DNA of 64,000 nucleotides from Caldilineaceae bacterium bin5 (GCA_002238445.1 MPML01000004.1:124001-188000), one strand, 5' to 3'. Counted from the stretch's first letter, positions 27,001-35,001 are shown. Numbers and translations are program-made. The notes: a model not told the origin generated them from the sequence alone.

Positions 27001-27550
27001 CCTGCAGCGAATCGAAACCAGATTTGGAGCCGAGAATCGAGAACCAGGGAGTCCAGATGTGCGCGGGAATCAGATGGCAGCGGTCGTCCACCTCCAGCAC
27101 GATTTCCAACAGGTCGCGGCTATCCAGACCCAGGATCGGACGTCCGTCAGAGCGGATGTTGCCAATCTTCTCCAACTCGGCCTGCAGAACCGTTGTCGCC
27201 TCGATCGAAGGGGCAAAGACAATGTTGTGTACTTTGCGCGTGCGGTCATATTTCTTGTAGATGTTGCTGATTTCGCCGCCGATCAGGAACCGTACGGTAC
27301 TGCTGCAAGAAGGGGGCACCTCGTCGGCGACAGTGGCCGCGAATTCCGGCTTGAGCCTAAATAACCCATCCTCAGCCGGTTCCAGCCTCGTTTGCAGCTC
27401 GGCCAGCCAGCCTGGATGGGCGATATCGCCAGTGGCTACCACCTGCACGCCTTTGAGCTGCGCCCACTTCCACAGGTGCTCAAGGGTCAGGTTTTTGCTC
27501 GTGGCGCGTGAAAAGTGGGAGTGCAGATGAATGTCGGCGACTAGCTTCAT
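24056..27550 (-). CDS. Endonuclease Q-like PHP domain fused to UvrD/PcrA helicase
   Basis: A 1164-residue fusion. Residues 1 to about 410 are EndoQ-like: the PHP metal site is seen in DIHLHSHFS and SNSDAHSP, followed near residue 280 by a four-Cys zinc motif (CGVC...CTQC) and a helix-hairpin-helix-like region. An acidic, Pro/Glu-rich linker follows. From about 510 a UvrD helicase is complete: Walker A AGPGTGKT (about 530), DEYQD box, IYGFRGAD and LFYVGMTRAQRRL. EndoQ cuts 5' of deaminated or abasic nucleotides, so the fusion suggests coupled nicking and strand displacement in repair. ATG 27550 is chosen because it gives MKLVADIHLH and shares a base with the upstream stop (TGATG). Confidence 0.9.
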   Translation of the reverse strand: MKLVADIHLHSHFSRATSKNLTLEHLWKWAQLKGVQVVATGDIAHPGWLAELQTRLEPAEDGLFRLKPEFAATVADEVPPSCSSTVRFLIGGEISNIYKKYDRTRKVHNIVFAPSIEATTVLQAELEKIGNIRSDGRPILGLDSRDLLEIVLEVDDRCHLIPAHIWTPWFSILGSKSGFDSLQECFTDLSPHIFAVETGLSSDPPMNWRVSWLDDYTLVSNSDAHSPPKLAREATLFDTELSYDALFGALQSGDPAQFLGTVEFFPEEGKYHLDGHRKCGVCWEPVTTIANEGLCTQCGKPVTVGVYHRIEELADRAPGARSPSAAPFTSLIPLPEALSEILSVGPNSKRVQTEYMRLLGRLGPELEILRELPLEDIAAAGGPQLAEGIRRMRAGEVVAQSGYDGEYGVIRMFDGEADQLSSFQIGMFANEPATAEKTEIAPAAEENKEGEADLEIPVEKLEPPLEEVVENRAKESNLPLESAPLELFPADSQASADAAGGKQTAWFEQLNPAQQAAAAHTQTPLAIVAGPGTGKTRTLTVRIAYLIENLGVSPSTILAVTFTNRAAEEMRERLADLLGAERSGRITVCTFHQLGASLLQEFGEAIGVNQTFTILADADRQMLLKRACPELSTRELRSALEAVSARKSGLTTDVSENNAESGSDIWKRYHEALTEANALDFDDLILRAVQLLETSAATLRKIQARFGWISVDEYQDVNGAQHRLLRLLTAGGANLCVIGDPDQAIYGFRGADHRYFLSFENDFPGGQRLFLERNYRSAQSILDAAMQVISRNPDHQATALIADFAEQVKLDVYRAPTDKAEAEYVVHQVEQMLGGVSYFSLDSGRVDEDGLPEEYTFGDFAVLYRLNAQARLLEEAFDRSGIPFETVGGTDLADQKPVREVLALLRLTLAPDSTVHWERILSEGKGALSDGAVAKLVSQVKSESATLGAAPSWRAIVASASRTGALRKSQRDRLAQTIELMDALAGTVSAPLSEQIATAAAGWQRLRGAEYSDAEKERIDRLVRRAAPFRNRLREFLTTTALQSDADQYDQRADRVTLMSLHASKGLEFPVVFVVGCEAGLLPYMPANREVDTDEERRLFYVGMTRAQRRLILTHAARRFLFGQSVENRLSDFVTDIEAALQEVRHAQPRQTRKRTEDRQLRLF

Positions 27551-28212
27551 CAGGACTGCCAGCCGTCCCAATACGTTCTGTCGCGCATTGGCTTGCGCTT
27601 GGCCGGACGGAAGTCGTCGCCTTTGAAGTAGGCGACCGGCAGCAGCGCGGCCTGTGAAATTCCCGCGGGGATGCCCAGCATTTCGGCGATCTCGCGTTCA
27701 CTCTGCAGGTGCAGCGTGGTCCAGGCAGAACCCAGCCCCCTGGCGCGCAGTGCCAACATCAGCGACCACGCGGCCGGTAGAATCGAGCCGTAAACTCCGG
27801 CCTGCGAAGCCGGCGCGGCATCCTCTGGGCGGCCTTCGATGCAAGGAATCACCAGCACAGGCACATCCTGCATGTTGTCGGCCAGATACTGGGCGGAGCT
27901 GATCACGCGCAGCATCTGTTTCTCCTCTGCTGTCACGTCCGGCCCTTCACCCACATTGCGCGTGGCGTTGTATCCGTACCAAGCCTTCCTATACCGTTCG
28001 GCTATGAACAGTTTCTTTTCGGCATCGGTTACTACGACAAAGTGCCAGCCCTGCCGGTTGCTGCCGCTGGGGGCCTGGGACGCGATCTCCAGGCACTCTT
28101 TGATGACTTCCCGCTCTACGGGACGATTCAGGTCCAGCCGCTTCCGCACAGAGCGCGTGGTTGTCAGCAGGTGGTCGACTGCAGCCAGGTTGTCCGGGGT
28201 AGTGAGATTCAT
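27550..28212 (-). CDS. Nitroreductase family protein
   Basis: A 220-residue FMN-dependent oxidoreductase of the nitroreductase family. Markers are the FMN-phosphate-contacting N-terminal TTTRSVRKRLDL, the helix ASQAPSGSNRQGWHFVVV, and the C-terminal GSAWTTLHLQSE plus LLPVAYFKGDDF. The homodimer would reduce nitro, quinone or enone groups with NAD(P)H. ATG 28212 follows GGAGG by 5 nt and overlaps the stop of the Uma2 gene (ATGA). At its other end it shares one base with the EndoQ-UvrD start. The tight coupling to nuclease genes is notable, but no repair role is known for this family. Confidence 0.88.
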   Translation of the reverse strand: MNLTTPDNLAAVDHLLTTTRSVRKRLDLNRPVEREVIKECLEIASQAPSGSNRQGWHFVVVTDAEKKLFIAERYRKAWYGYNATRNVGEGPDVTAEEKQMLRVISSAQYLADNMQDVPVLVIPCIEGRPEDAAPASQAGVYGSILPAAWSLMLALRARGLGSAWTTLHLQSEREIAEMLGIPAGISQAALLPVAYFKGDDFRPAKRKPMRDRTYWDGWQS

Positions 28213-28940
28213 TTGGCCTCCTTGAGGCGCCGCGTTAGCTCGGCGCAGAATGTCTTGTGTTCGGATGACGCAATCCCGTGTTGCAGCGTTTCCAGGACGC
28301 CGGAGAGATCGCCGGACAGAAGCGCATCCGGCAGCAACCACAGGCCAGGGAACTGTTCGCTTTTAAGTACACCATCTTCGTCTGGCCCCTGCTCCTCATA
28401 GACGCCTTCACGGAGAACATGCCAGATAACGCGTTGCTCATAGGCCAGATAAACGATGTACTCCGGCACGCCGTTGCGGGCATAGGCCCGTTTCTTCTGA
28501 TTCAGATCATAGCTGGCGCTGCTAGCCGAAACTTCAAGAATCAGTTCCGGTGTCCCTTCCAGATAGCCATCCTCCCCCACCCAGGCTGTTCCGCCGTACT
28601 CCGGCGGCAAGAATAAGAGGGCGTCAGGCTGGGGTTCGTTCTCGAAGTCAAGGCGCAGCGTTGCGTTATCACTGCCTTCGACGCCGGGCGTGGCCGCGCT
28701 ATAGTTACCGAGCCAGTTAATTGAGTGGAAATGTGGTTTTCCGTGTTCGCGATGGCGTGCCGGGGATGGCATATAGACGACTCCTTCAATGAGTTCCGCC
28801 TTCTTAATTTCAGGATGGGACGCGTAGATGCGCTCGAACTGGGCGCGCGTAAGCCGGTCGCCGTTGTTCAAAGGTGGAACTGGCGTCTCAGTTTCCGTCG
28901 CAGGAGTTGTCGTCGAGCGTTCGACTGTCGTAACAGCCAT
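28209..28940 (-). CDS. Uma2 family (DUF820) putative restriction-like endonuclease
   Basis: A 243-residue PD-(D/E)XK-fold protein of the Uma2 family, abundant in Cyanobacteria and Chloroflexota. The active-site pattern is visible as QPDALLFL (Asp), ELILEVSA (Glu) and the following K of NQKKRAYARNGVPEYIVY. The N-terminal 30 residues are Thr/Pro-rich and low in complexity. AAGGAGG precedes ATG 28940. The biological role of the family is not settled; many copies occur per genome. It heads a three-gene coupled unit with nitroreductase and EndoQ-UvrD. Confidence 0.88.
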   Translation of the reverse strand: MAVTTVERSTTTPATETETPVPPLNNGDRLTRAQFERIYASHPEIKKAELIEGVVYMPSPARHREHGKPHFHSINWLGNYSAATPGVEGSDNATLRLDFENEPQPDALLFLPPEYGGTAWVGEDGYLEGTPELILEVSASSASYDLNQKKRAYARNGVPEYIVYLAYEQRVIWHVLREGVYEEQGPDEDGVLKSEQFPGLWLLPDALLSGDLSGVLETLQHGIASSEHKTFCAELTRRLKEAK

Positions 28941-29009
28941 TTCAGTCCTCCTTGCCCCTTCACCAGTGCCTCACGATGCCCGCATTATACCCGATCCAAA
29001 TGACCGGTT

Positions 29010-29780
29010 TCAATCTGCCCACTGGCGGTCCATTATCGAGTAGCCGCCATCCACAACCAGGGTGGTGCCGGTGACGAACTCGGCCGCGTCTGAGGCCAGG
29101 AATATCGCCGCCCCTGCGAGGTCGTCTGCCGTCCCCAGGCGCCGCGCCGGGGTCTTGTGGCGGATCTCCTCGCCCAGGGGCCCGTCCAGCAGGTCGCGGT
29201 TAAGGTCGGTCTTGTGCCAGCCGGGCAGCAGGGCGTTCACCTGAATATTGTGAACCGCCAACTCGACTGCCAGCCCGCGGGTAAGGCCGAGGATTCCGGT
29301 TTTTGCCGCTGCATAGTTGGTGACGTTAGGCGGCCCCAGCAGCGAATACATCGACCCGATGTTGATGATCTTGCCGCCGTTACCGGCGTTGACCATCGCT
29401 TTGGCCGCAGCCTTGGCACAGTAGAAGCCACCGTTCAAATGTGTGTCGATGACGTCATGCCAGTCCGCCGTATCCATGTCCAGCACGTTGATGCGGCGGG
29501 CGATGCCGGCGTTGTTGACCAGTATGTCGAGTCTGCCGTGTTTTTCGACGATAGCAGCCACAGTCTGATTGACCGCCTCTTCGTCACGCACATCCAGCGA
29601 AATGACCTCGTGGCTGTCGCCCAACTCTTCCGCAATCGCCGCGTTCTTCTGCGGGTTGCGTCCGGTGGCAATCACAGTCGCGCCCAATGCCTTGTATCCC
29701 AACGCAATCGAGCGCCCAATGCCCCCGTTGGCGCCTGTGACCAATGCCACCTTATCCTGCAGCGAAAATGAAGTCTGCAT
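29010..29780 (-). CDS. Short-chain dehydrogenase/reductase
   Basis: A 256-residue classical SDR. The cofactor motif is TGANGGIG (about 14-21), the NAG motif NNAG is present, and the catalytic Ser, Tyr and Lys are seen in IINIGSMYS and NYAAAKTG. The C-terminal FVTGTTLVVDGGYSIMD is standard. The pattern is like gluconate 5-dehydrogenase or 2-deoxygluconate 3-dehydrogenase. ATG 29780 with GGAGG 6 nt upstream is chosen over the longer open frame to 29843. It is monocistronic with respect to its neighbours. Confidence 0.9.
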   Translation of the reverse strand: MQTSFSLQDKVALVTGANGGIGRSIALGYKALGATVIATGRNPQKNAAIAEELGDSHEVISLDVRDEEAVNQTVAAIVEKHGRLDILVNNAGIARRINVLDMDTADWHDVIDTHLNGGFYCAKAAAKAMVNAGNGGKIINIGSMYSLLGPPNVTNYAAAKTGILGLTRGLAVELAVHNIQVNALLPGWHKTDLNRDLLDGPLGEEIRHKTPARRLGTADDLAGAAIFLASDAAEFVTGTTLVVDGGYSIMDRQWAD

Positions 29781-30058
29781 GCAAATCCTCCTGGATGTGG
29801 TTTTGACCTGCAAGTCGAGATGGCGCGCGTGCCGCGCGGCCATTAGAATGCCTGCATATCGATCTGATTCTCTATGTGTCGCTCAAGCTACTATTGTCGG
29901 GGAACAGAAAAGGATATGCAAGACAAGGACTAGGTCTGACCGCCAGTCATTCTGTGTTCCTATGAGATTCAGTAGCATAGTACTCTGGCGGCGCAGAGGT
30001 TCCGTCTCGCGCAATTAAAATAACGATGACTGGTGATTCCCGGGGAAGCATGTTAGAG

Positions 30059-30097
30059 TTTCGAGATGCTCTCGAAAGATAACTAACAGTGGTTAGT
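30059..30097. promoter_or_regulatory. Two tandem hairpins upstream of a membrane-protein gene
   Basis: TTTCGAGA/TCTCGAAA (30059-30066, 30070-30077) forms an 8-bp stem with a 3-nt loop, and ACTAAC/GTTAGT (30082-30087, 30092-30097) a second stem 4 nt later. They lie 15-53 nt before ATG 30112. They may be operator sites or leader structure. Confidence 0.35.
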
Positions 30098-30111
30098 GCC
30101 GAAAGAGCTAC

Positions 30112-30942
30112 ATGCCGAGATCTCCTTTCAGGAGAATGGTATTCATGATCTGCGCGATATTGATGAGCAAGAAACTGTTCACTGGCGGCAGGCTGCATCG
30201 CGGAGCCCTCTGGACTTTCCTGGTCCTCCTTCTGCTCTCGGTCTACGGCAGATGGCTTGTTGACGCAACGCCAGAGCAGCTGCGCCCTGCCTGGTGGGTC
30301 TTCGGCCCATTTATTCTGCTGACCGATTTCCTCAATCCGGTGTTCCTTGATCGGTTCTGGTTCTTTACCTACTGTATATGTGGGCTGGCTATGTGTGTCC
30401 TGTTCTGGGTGCTGGGTCGGGGTAGATGGAAAATCCGGGCCGTTTCTGCTGCCATTCTGGCCTCAGTAATTGCCGCTCCATTTGCAGTCTTGTTTATGTA
30501 CGGTCCGTACAGCCTCAGAACTGTCAGAGTTGCCAGAGGATATGAGCTGAGCTGGCTGACGCAGCCGCTGAGTCCCTTTGCCAGCGCGTTCAAGACTGCC
30601 CAGCGCGAGCATGATGTTAATGGGTGCGAATATCTCTTGCATGGCTGGAGCCTTGACAATCGGCTCTACTATGGCTCCGATTGTGGAAACGCTTTGTGGA
30701 TGTACGATCCTCAGACGGGTGAAAAGCCGCGACGACTCCAACACCTACCAGCGGACTATGGATCTTTTACAGCGGTTACGGCTACAGGGAATTTCCGTTC
30801 GAGCGGCCAAGACGGACTGTGGGCTACGTGGGTCACTGAGGTCTCGTTATCGCCGGACGGCAAGAGCAGAGCAGCCGTCATTCAGGATAGTTTCTATGGA
30901 CCCTTTGATCTCATTGTGATGCACCGTTCTGTTCCGGACTGA
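30112..30942 (+). CDS. Membrane protein of unknown function
   Basis: A 276-residue protein without a recognised family. The N-terminal half has about four membrane segments (around residues 33-48, 64-80, 84-102 and 110-131 of the longest frame), and the C-terminal half, from about 140, is soluble and likely extracytoplasmic, with two cysteines (CEYLL and SDCGN) that could pair. The C-terminal part has short repeats reminiscent of beta-propeller blades (LWMYDPQTGEKPRRL, EVSLSPDGKSRAAV). The start is uncertain; ATG 30145 or 30163 would also work. It lies directly upstream of the aromatic operon promoter but ends before it. Confidence 0.6.
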   Translation: MPRSPFRRMVFMICAILMSKKLFTGGRLHRGALWTFLVLLLLSVYGRWLVDATPEQLRPAWWVFGPFILLTDFLNPVFLDRFWFFTYCICGLAMCVLFWVLGRGRWKIRAVSAAILASVIAAPFAVLFMYGPYSLRTVRVARGYELSWLTQPLSPFASAFKTAQREHDVNGCEYLLHGWSLDNRLYYGSDCGNALWMYDPQTGEKPRRLQHLPADYGSFTAVTATGNFRSSGQDGLWATWVTEVSLSPDGKSRAAVIQDSFYGPFDLIVMHRSVPD

Positions 30943-31003
30943 ACCCGCTGGCAAAGAACTGGGCGAGTGCTTTCGCCTTTAGCTGAACTTAGATGACAAA
31001 GAA

Positions 31004-31032
31004 TTGACAAGTGGATCACCCTATGGTACTCT
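31004..31032 (+). promoter_or_regulatory. Promoter of the aroH-trpA operon
   Basis: A consensus TTGACA (31004-31009) is followed after exactly 17 nt by TACTCT (31027-31032), which keeps the key T, A and final T of the -10 box. Transcription would begin near 31039, upstream of the aromatic-rich leader frame. Confidence 0.55.
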
Positions 31033-31090
31033 CTCCTTCAATATCCAGAGTTAGCCCTCAGCCGCCCCACTACGAGGACGATTCGACAGC

Positions 31091-31321
31091 GTGACTACCG
31101 AAAGAATCGAAGCACCAGTGACAATCGCCGATCTGATTCGCGGCGAAGATGATTCTCTTCTTCCTATCAATCTGTTGGATGGTCCGTCTGCAGCGGAGAT
31201 CCTGTTGTCCAGCAACCTGCGCCACGAGTGGCGCGGGTTTTCTTTTGGCAACTTTTGGTTTGGTTATTATTTTGGTGTGAACCAACCGTCTCCGCTTGTT
31301 GAGGAGCGTTGGGCTGTGTAA
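31091..31321 (+). CDS. Aromatic-rich leader peptide of the aromatic amino acid operon
   Basis: A 76-codon frame from GTG 31091, or 38 codons if translation begins at TTG 31205, which has GGAG 6 nt upstream. Residues 47-61 of the long form contain nine aromatics in fifteen: Trp47, Phe50, Phe52, Phe55, Trp56, Phe57, Tyr59, Tyr60, Phe61. All three aromatic amino acids made by the downstream operon are represented. The stop (31319-31321) is 28 nt before an intrinsic terminator and the frame ends inside a hairpin that can compete with it. This is the layout of ribosome-mediated attenuation as in E. coli trp and pheA, where stalling at scarce codons prevents termination. No homologue is known to me; the function is inferred from composition and position. 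Confidence 0.7.
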   Translation: MTTERIEAPVTIADLIRGEDDSLLPINLLDGPSAAEILLSSNLRHEWRGFSFGNFWFGYYFGVNQPSPLVEERWAV

Positions 31322-31375
31322 CGGCAGTCGACGTAAAGAAACTCAAGGCGTGGAGACAAACTCCACGTCTTTTTT
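31282..31375 (+). promoter_or_regulatory. Attenuator region of the aromatic operon
   Basis: A hairpin at 31282-31312 (CCAA, CG, CTCC against GGAG, CG, TTGG) overlaps the end of the leader frame. GTCTCC at 31288-31293 can instead pair with GGAGAC at 31352-31357, which is the left arm of the terminator. The two pairings exclude each other, so ribosome position on the leader frame can choose between termination and read-through. The folding is by eye, not computed. Confidence 0.55.
31349..31375 (+). terminator. Intrinsic terminator in the aroH leader
   Basis: A perfect 7-bp stem CGTGGAG/CTCCACG (31349-31355, 31361-31367) with a 5-nt loop is followed by TCTTTTTT (31368-31375). It lies 135 nt before the aroH start and after the leader peptide stop, as expected of an attenuator. 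Confidence 0.8.
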
Positions 31376-31510
31376 GTTGGCATCGATAATGTTCTGTCAG
31401 CCCCTGAGGCTTGTCTAGGCGGGCGCAACCAGGACGAATAAGAGACAAATTCGCCAGGGACTGCATCTTCCACCCGGAAAAACCACTGGCAACATAAAGG
31501 GGAGAAAGTC

Positions 31511-31939
31511 GTGATCTGTCGAGGAATACGCGGCGCAACTACGGTCGAAGAGGACACGCCCGAGGCTATATTGCGAGCGACCCGTGAACTACTGGCCTTT
31601 ATGATTCGTCTCAATAATATCGATTCCGTTGACGTGGGAAGCGCTATCTTTACCACTACATTCGATGTTGTCAGCCAATACCCTGCGCTGGCGGCCCGCC
31701 AATTGGGATGGATGGACGTGCCGCTACTCTGCGGACATGAGATGGACTTGCCGGGCGGTCTTCCTCGTTGTATTCGCGTGCTGATTCACTGGAATACCGA
31801 TACGCCGCAGGCGGATATTCAACATGTATACCTGAACGGGGCCCAAGTCCTGCGCCCTGACCAGAGCTTGGCATCTGAAATCGATATAGATGAGCTCAAC
31901 CGCTGGATCGATGAACAGTTAGAGAATCGACCGGACTGA
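31511..31939 (+). CDS. aroH: Chorismate mutase, AroH type
   Basis: A 142-residue monofunctional chorismate mutase of the Bacillus AroH trimer type, which converts chorismate to prephenate. The signature [18 protein letters not shown] at the N-terminus carries the active-site Arg7-like residue, and [10 protein letters not shown] plus the C-terminal [11 protein letters not shown] matches the strand with the second catalytic Arg and the Tyr. It starts with GTG 31511 with GGGGAGAAAG upstream. It is the first enzyme gene after the attenuator and supplies prephenate to the pheA and tyrA products encoded downstream. Confidence 0.93.
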   Translation: MICRGIRGATTVEEDTPEAILRATRELLAFMIRLNNIDSVDVGSAIFTTTFDVVSQYPALAARQLGWMDVPLLCGHEMDLPGGLPRCIRVLIHWNTDTPQADIQHVYLNGAQVLRPDQSLASEIDIDELNRWIDEQLENRPD

Positions 31940-32008
31940 CCCCGGTCGAAAAACCTGGCGCTTAGAGGAAGGTTACGTGCTCGCTCTAGGCATGAATGGA
32001 GTAATCCG

Positions 32009-32866
32009 ATGACAGTTGTCGCATTTCAAGGAGAGCCGGGCGCATACTCCGAAGAGGCCATTCGTCAACACTTTGGCGCAGAAGTCGAAACACTTCCGTG
32101 CCGGACCTTTGAAGATATATTTGACTCATTGGACGAAGGACGCGCCACAACAGGTGCAGTGCCGGTGGAAAACTCTCTGGCCGGCAGCATAAACAAAGCC
32201 TACGATCTTCTGCTGGATCATGACATGAGAGTGCAGGGGGAGGTCCTATTGCGGGTGCAGCACAACCTGCTGACAATGCCGGGCAACGGCGACAAGATTG
32301 AACAGGTGCGCAGCCATCCGCAAGCTCTGGCGCAGTGCGAAGGCTTTCTGAATCGCAACAGTTACACAGCCATTCCCTGGTATGACACTGCCGGCAGCGC
32401 CAAAGAGCTGGCCGAGCGCCCGGAGCCCAATGTAGGCGTGATCGCCAGTGCGCTGGCGGCGGAGATCTATAACTTGGAAATCGTTCAACAGGGAATTGAA
32501 GATTTGGACCATAACTTTACCCGTTTCTTTGTCATAGGCAAAGGCGATGCGCAGCAAACGCCGGATGCCAAGACCTCACTCGTCTTTGCGACGCCGCACA
32601 GCCCCGGCGCTCTGTACTCATGTCTGGGCGAGTTCGCCGAGCGCAACATCAATCTCGTCAAGTTGGAGAGCCGTCCGCGTCGCAACAGGCCCTGGCAATA
32701 TGTGTTTTACCTGGATTTTGAGGGCCACTGGCAGGAGCCGGACTGCAGCGCCGCTGTTCTCGGGCTGCTCAACCGCGCGGCGTTTGTCAAGATGTTGGGC
32801 AGCTATCCCGCGGCAGAGCAACCTGGCAACGAGCGCCACGCGCAGGAAGCAATTTTGCAAATATGA
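32009..32866 (+). CDS. pheA: Prephenate dehydratase, copy with intact Phe-binding motifs
   Basis: A 285-residue enzyme that decarboxylates and dehydrates prephenate to phenylpyruvate. The catalytic part has [24 protein letters not shown] and the key Thr-Arg-Phe in NFTRFFVIG. The C-terminal ACT domain retains both known Phe-contact motifs, close to GALY (PGALYSCL) and exactly ESRP (KLESRPRRN), so feedback inhibition by phenylalanine is expected. It is followed after 158 nt by a second prephenate dehydratase gene of identical length, clearly a tandem duplication. The spacing to aroH is 69 nt. Confidence 0.93.
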   Translation: MTVVAFQGEPGAYSEEAIRQHFGAEVETLPCRTFEDIFDSLDEGRATTGAVPVENSLAGSINKAYDLLLDHDMRVQGEVLLRVQHNLLTMPGNGDKIEQVRSHPQALAQCEGFLNRNSYTAIPWYDTAGSAKELAERPEPNVGVIASALAAEIYNLEIVQQGIEDLDHNFTRFFVIGKGDAQQTPDAKTSLVFATPHSPGALYSCLGEFAERNINLVKLESRPRRNRPWQYVFYLDFEGHWQEPDCSAAVLGLLNRAAFVKMLGSYPAAEQPGNERHAQEAILQI

Positions 32867-33024
32867 GAGGCAGATAGCCCTAATCTCCGGGTCGACAGAT
32901 AACGGTAATAATCGCCCAGGCGGTACCGATGTGGAGAAGTGTCGATCAGCCCATATGTATAGGCACAAGAGTGGGGATGTGATGCAATTATCAGGACGTC
33001 CCATAGGCGCATAGGAAGAGTCCA

Positions 33025-33882
33025 ATGACGGTTGTCGCATTTCAAGGTGAGCACGGCGCTTTTTCCGAAGAAGCCTGCCATCAGCATTATGGGCCCGAGG
33101 TCAATACTGTCTCGTGCCACACAATTGAGGACCTCTTTGCAAGCCTGGACGATGATCGTGCTACCGTGGGGGTCGTGCCGGTTGAGAATTCTGCCGCCGG
33201 CAGCATCAATAAGGCCAGTGATCTGTTGTTGCATCATGATTTGCGAATTCAAGGTGAAATCATCTTGCGCGTGCGACACAACTTGCTGAAGTTGCCAGAC
33301 AATGGCGACATAATCAAAGAGGTGCGAAGCCATACGCAGGCTCTGGCACAGTGCGAGCAATTTCTCAACAACAACGGTTACGAGGCCGTTCCCTGGTATA
33401 ACACTGCGGGCAGCGCCAAGGATCTGGCGGAGTCGCCGGAGCCGAATGTGGCGGTAATCGCGAGTGCCCTGGCCGCCAAGACTTACGGCCTGGAAATCGT
33501 CCAGAAGAATATCGAAGACGAGAGCTACAACTATACTCGCTTCCTTATCATCGGCAAGGGCGAAACGGAACAGACGCAAAACGCCAAAACCTCCATCGTC
33601 TTTGCCACGCCGCACAACCCGGACGGGTTATCCTCATGTTTAGGGGAACTGGCCGATCGAAATATCAAACTGATCAGGCTGGTCAGCCGCCCGCGCCGCA
33701 ACTACCCCTGGCAGTATGTATTTTATGTGGACTTCGAGGGCCACTGGCGGGAAGCAGCCTGCGGCGCTGCCATTCTGGGCCTGGTCAACCGCGCGGCGTT
33801 CGTAAAGATGTTGGGTAGCTATCCCGCCGCGATTCAGCCAGGTGAAGATCGATACACGCAGAAAACAATGCTGCAGATTTAA
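33025..33882 (+). CDS. pheA: Prephenate dehydratase, second copy with altered ACT domain
   Basis: A 285-residue paralogue of the preceding gene, collinear over the whole length. The catalytic signature is kept (VPVENSAAGSI, NYTRFLIIG), so it should be active. The ACT domain differs exactly at the effector site: GALY is replaced by DGLS (PDGLSSCL) and ESRP by VSRP (RLVSRPRRN). These are the two motifs that bind Phe in the family, so this copy is probably insensitive to Phe or senses something else. It is followed 15 nt later by the first DAHP synthase gene. Confidence 0.92.
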   Translation: MTVVAFQGEHGAFSEEACHQHYGPEVNTVSCHTIEDLFASLDDDRATVGVVPVENSAAGSINKASDLLLHHDLRIQGEIILRVRHNLLKLPDNGDIIKEVRSHTQALAQCEQFLNNNGYEAVPWYNTAGSAKDLAESPEPNVAVIASALAAKTYGLEIVQKNIEDESYNYTRFLIIGKGETEQTQNAKTSIVFATPHNPDGLSSCLGELADRNIKLIRLVSRPRRNYPWQYVFYVDFEGHWREAACGAAILGLVNRAAFVKMLGSYPAAIQPGEDRYTQKTMLQI

Positions 33883-33897
33883 ATAAAGGAGATTCAA

Positions 33898-35001
33898 ATG
33901 GTCGTCGTAATGAAAGAGCAGGCAACCCCAGCCGAGATTGAAAACGTCATCCAGCGCGCCGAGTCCATGGGTGCCCAAACCCAACCGATCTACGGCGACA
34001 ACCACACCGTCATCGCTCTCGTCGGTGACCTGACCCAAGTCCAGCGGAATACGTTCGATGCGATGGCAGGTGTGCAGAAAACGGTCCGCATTCAGGATCC
34101 GTATAAGTTGGCCAGCCGAACCACCCACCCCGAAGGGACGGTCATCGATGTGGGCGGTGTCCGCTTCGGAGGCGACCAGGTCGTCGTTATGGCCGGGCCG
34201 TGCAGTGTCGAGAGCCGGGATCAGATTATAGAAACTGCCATAGCTGTCAAGGAGGCCGGCGCGAGCGTACTGCGGGGCGGCGCCTTCAAGCCGCGTACCA
34301 GTCCGTACAGTTTTCAAGGGCTTGGTGAAGAGGGGCTGAAGTATCTGGCAGAGGCCAGGGAGATCACCGGGCTGCCGGTCATCTCCGAAGTCATGACCAT
34401 TGAGGCCATCGACCTGGTGGCTGAATATGTTGACATCCTGCAGATCGGGGCACGCAATATGCAGAACTACGGCCTGCTCCAGGCGGTCGGCAAGACGAAT
34501 CGGCCGGTGATGCTCAAGCGCGGCATCAGCGGCGAAATCCAGGAGCTGCTGATGTGCGCCGAGTACATCCTCAGCAATGGTAACATGCAGGTGATGTTGT
34601 GCGAGCGCGGCATCCGCACCTATGAGACCGCCACCCGCAACACTTTCGATCTCAACGCGATTCCGGTACTGAAGCGGGCCTCCCATCTACCTGTTGTGGC
34701 CGATCCCGCCCACGGCACAGGCGACTGGGAATTGGTTTCGCCGATGTCTCTGGCTGCGGTCGCTGCCGGCGCCGATGCCCTTATCCTGGAAGTCCACCCG
34801 GACCCTGAGGCGGCCATGAGCGACGGCGACCAGAGTCTCAAACCGGCACGGTTCGCGGATCTGATGTGCAGTCTGCACAAAGTCGCCGAGGCCGTTGGCC
34901 GCTCGATAGCAAACCCTGCCGACCCGCAAGACTCAACTGCGGCTGAGAGCAGAGAAAGCCTGTTTGCCAATGAAATTGAGCAGGAAGCAGTGCCGGTCTG
35001 A
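33898..35001 (+). CDS. aroF: DAHP synthase (type I-beta), copy with altered regulatory site
   Basis: A 367-residue 3-deoxy-D-arabino-heptulosonate 7-phosphate synthase, which joins PEP and erythrose 4-phosphate. It has the N-terminal ferredoxin-like regulatory domain found in Thermotoga maritima DAHP synthase (residues 1-65) and the barrel motifs [34 protein letters not shown] and [10 protein letters not shown]. Residues aligned with the Thermotoga inhibitor contacts His29 and Ser31 are Gln29 and Ile31, so Tyr/Phe inhibition is probably lost. A polar C-terminal tail of about 30 residues is absent from the second copy. AAAGGAGATTC precedes the ATG. Confidence 0.93.
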   Translation: MVVVMKEQATPAEIENVIQRAESMGAQTQPIYGDNHTVIALVGDLTQVQRNTFDAMAGVQKTVRIQDPYKLASRTTHPEGTVIDVGGVRFGGDQVVVMAGPCSVESRDQIIETAIAVKEAGASVLRGGAFKPRTSPYSFQGLGEEGLKYLAEAREITGLPVISEVMTIEAIDLVAEYVDILQIGARNMQNYGLLQAVGKTNRPVMLKRGISGEIQELLMCAEYILSNGNMQVMLCERGIRTYETATRNTFDLNAIPVLKRASHLPVVADPAHGTGDWELVSPMSLAAVAAGADALILEVHPDPEAAMSDGDQSLKPARFADLMCSLHKVAEAVGRSIANPADPQDSTAAESRESLFANEIEQEAVPV

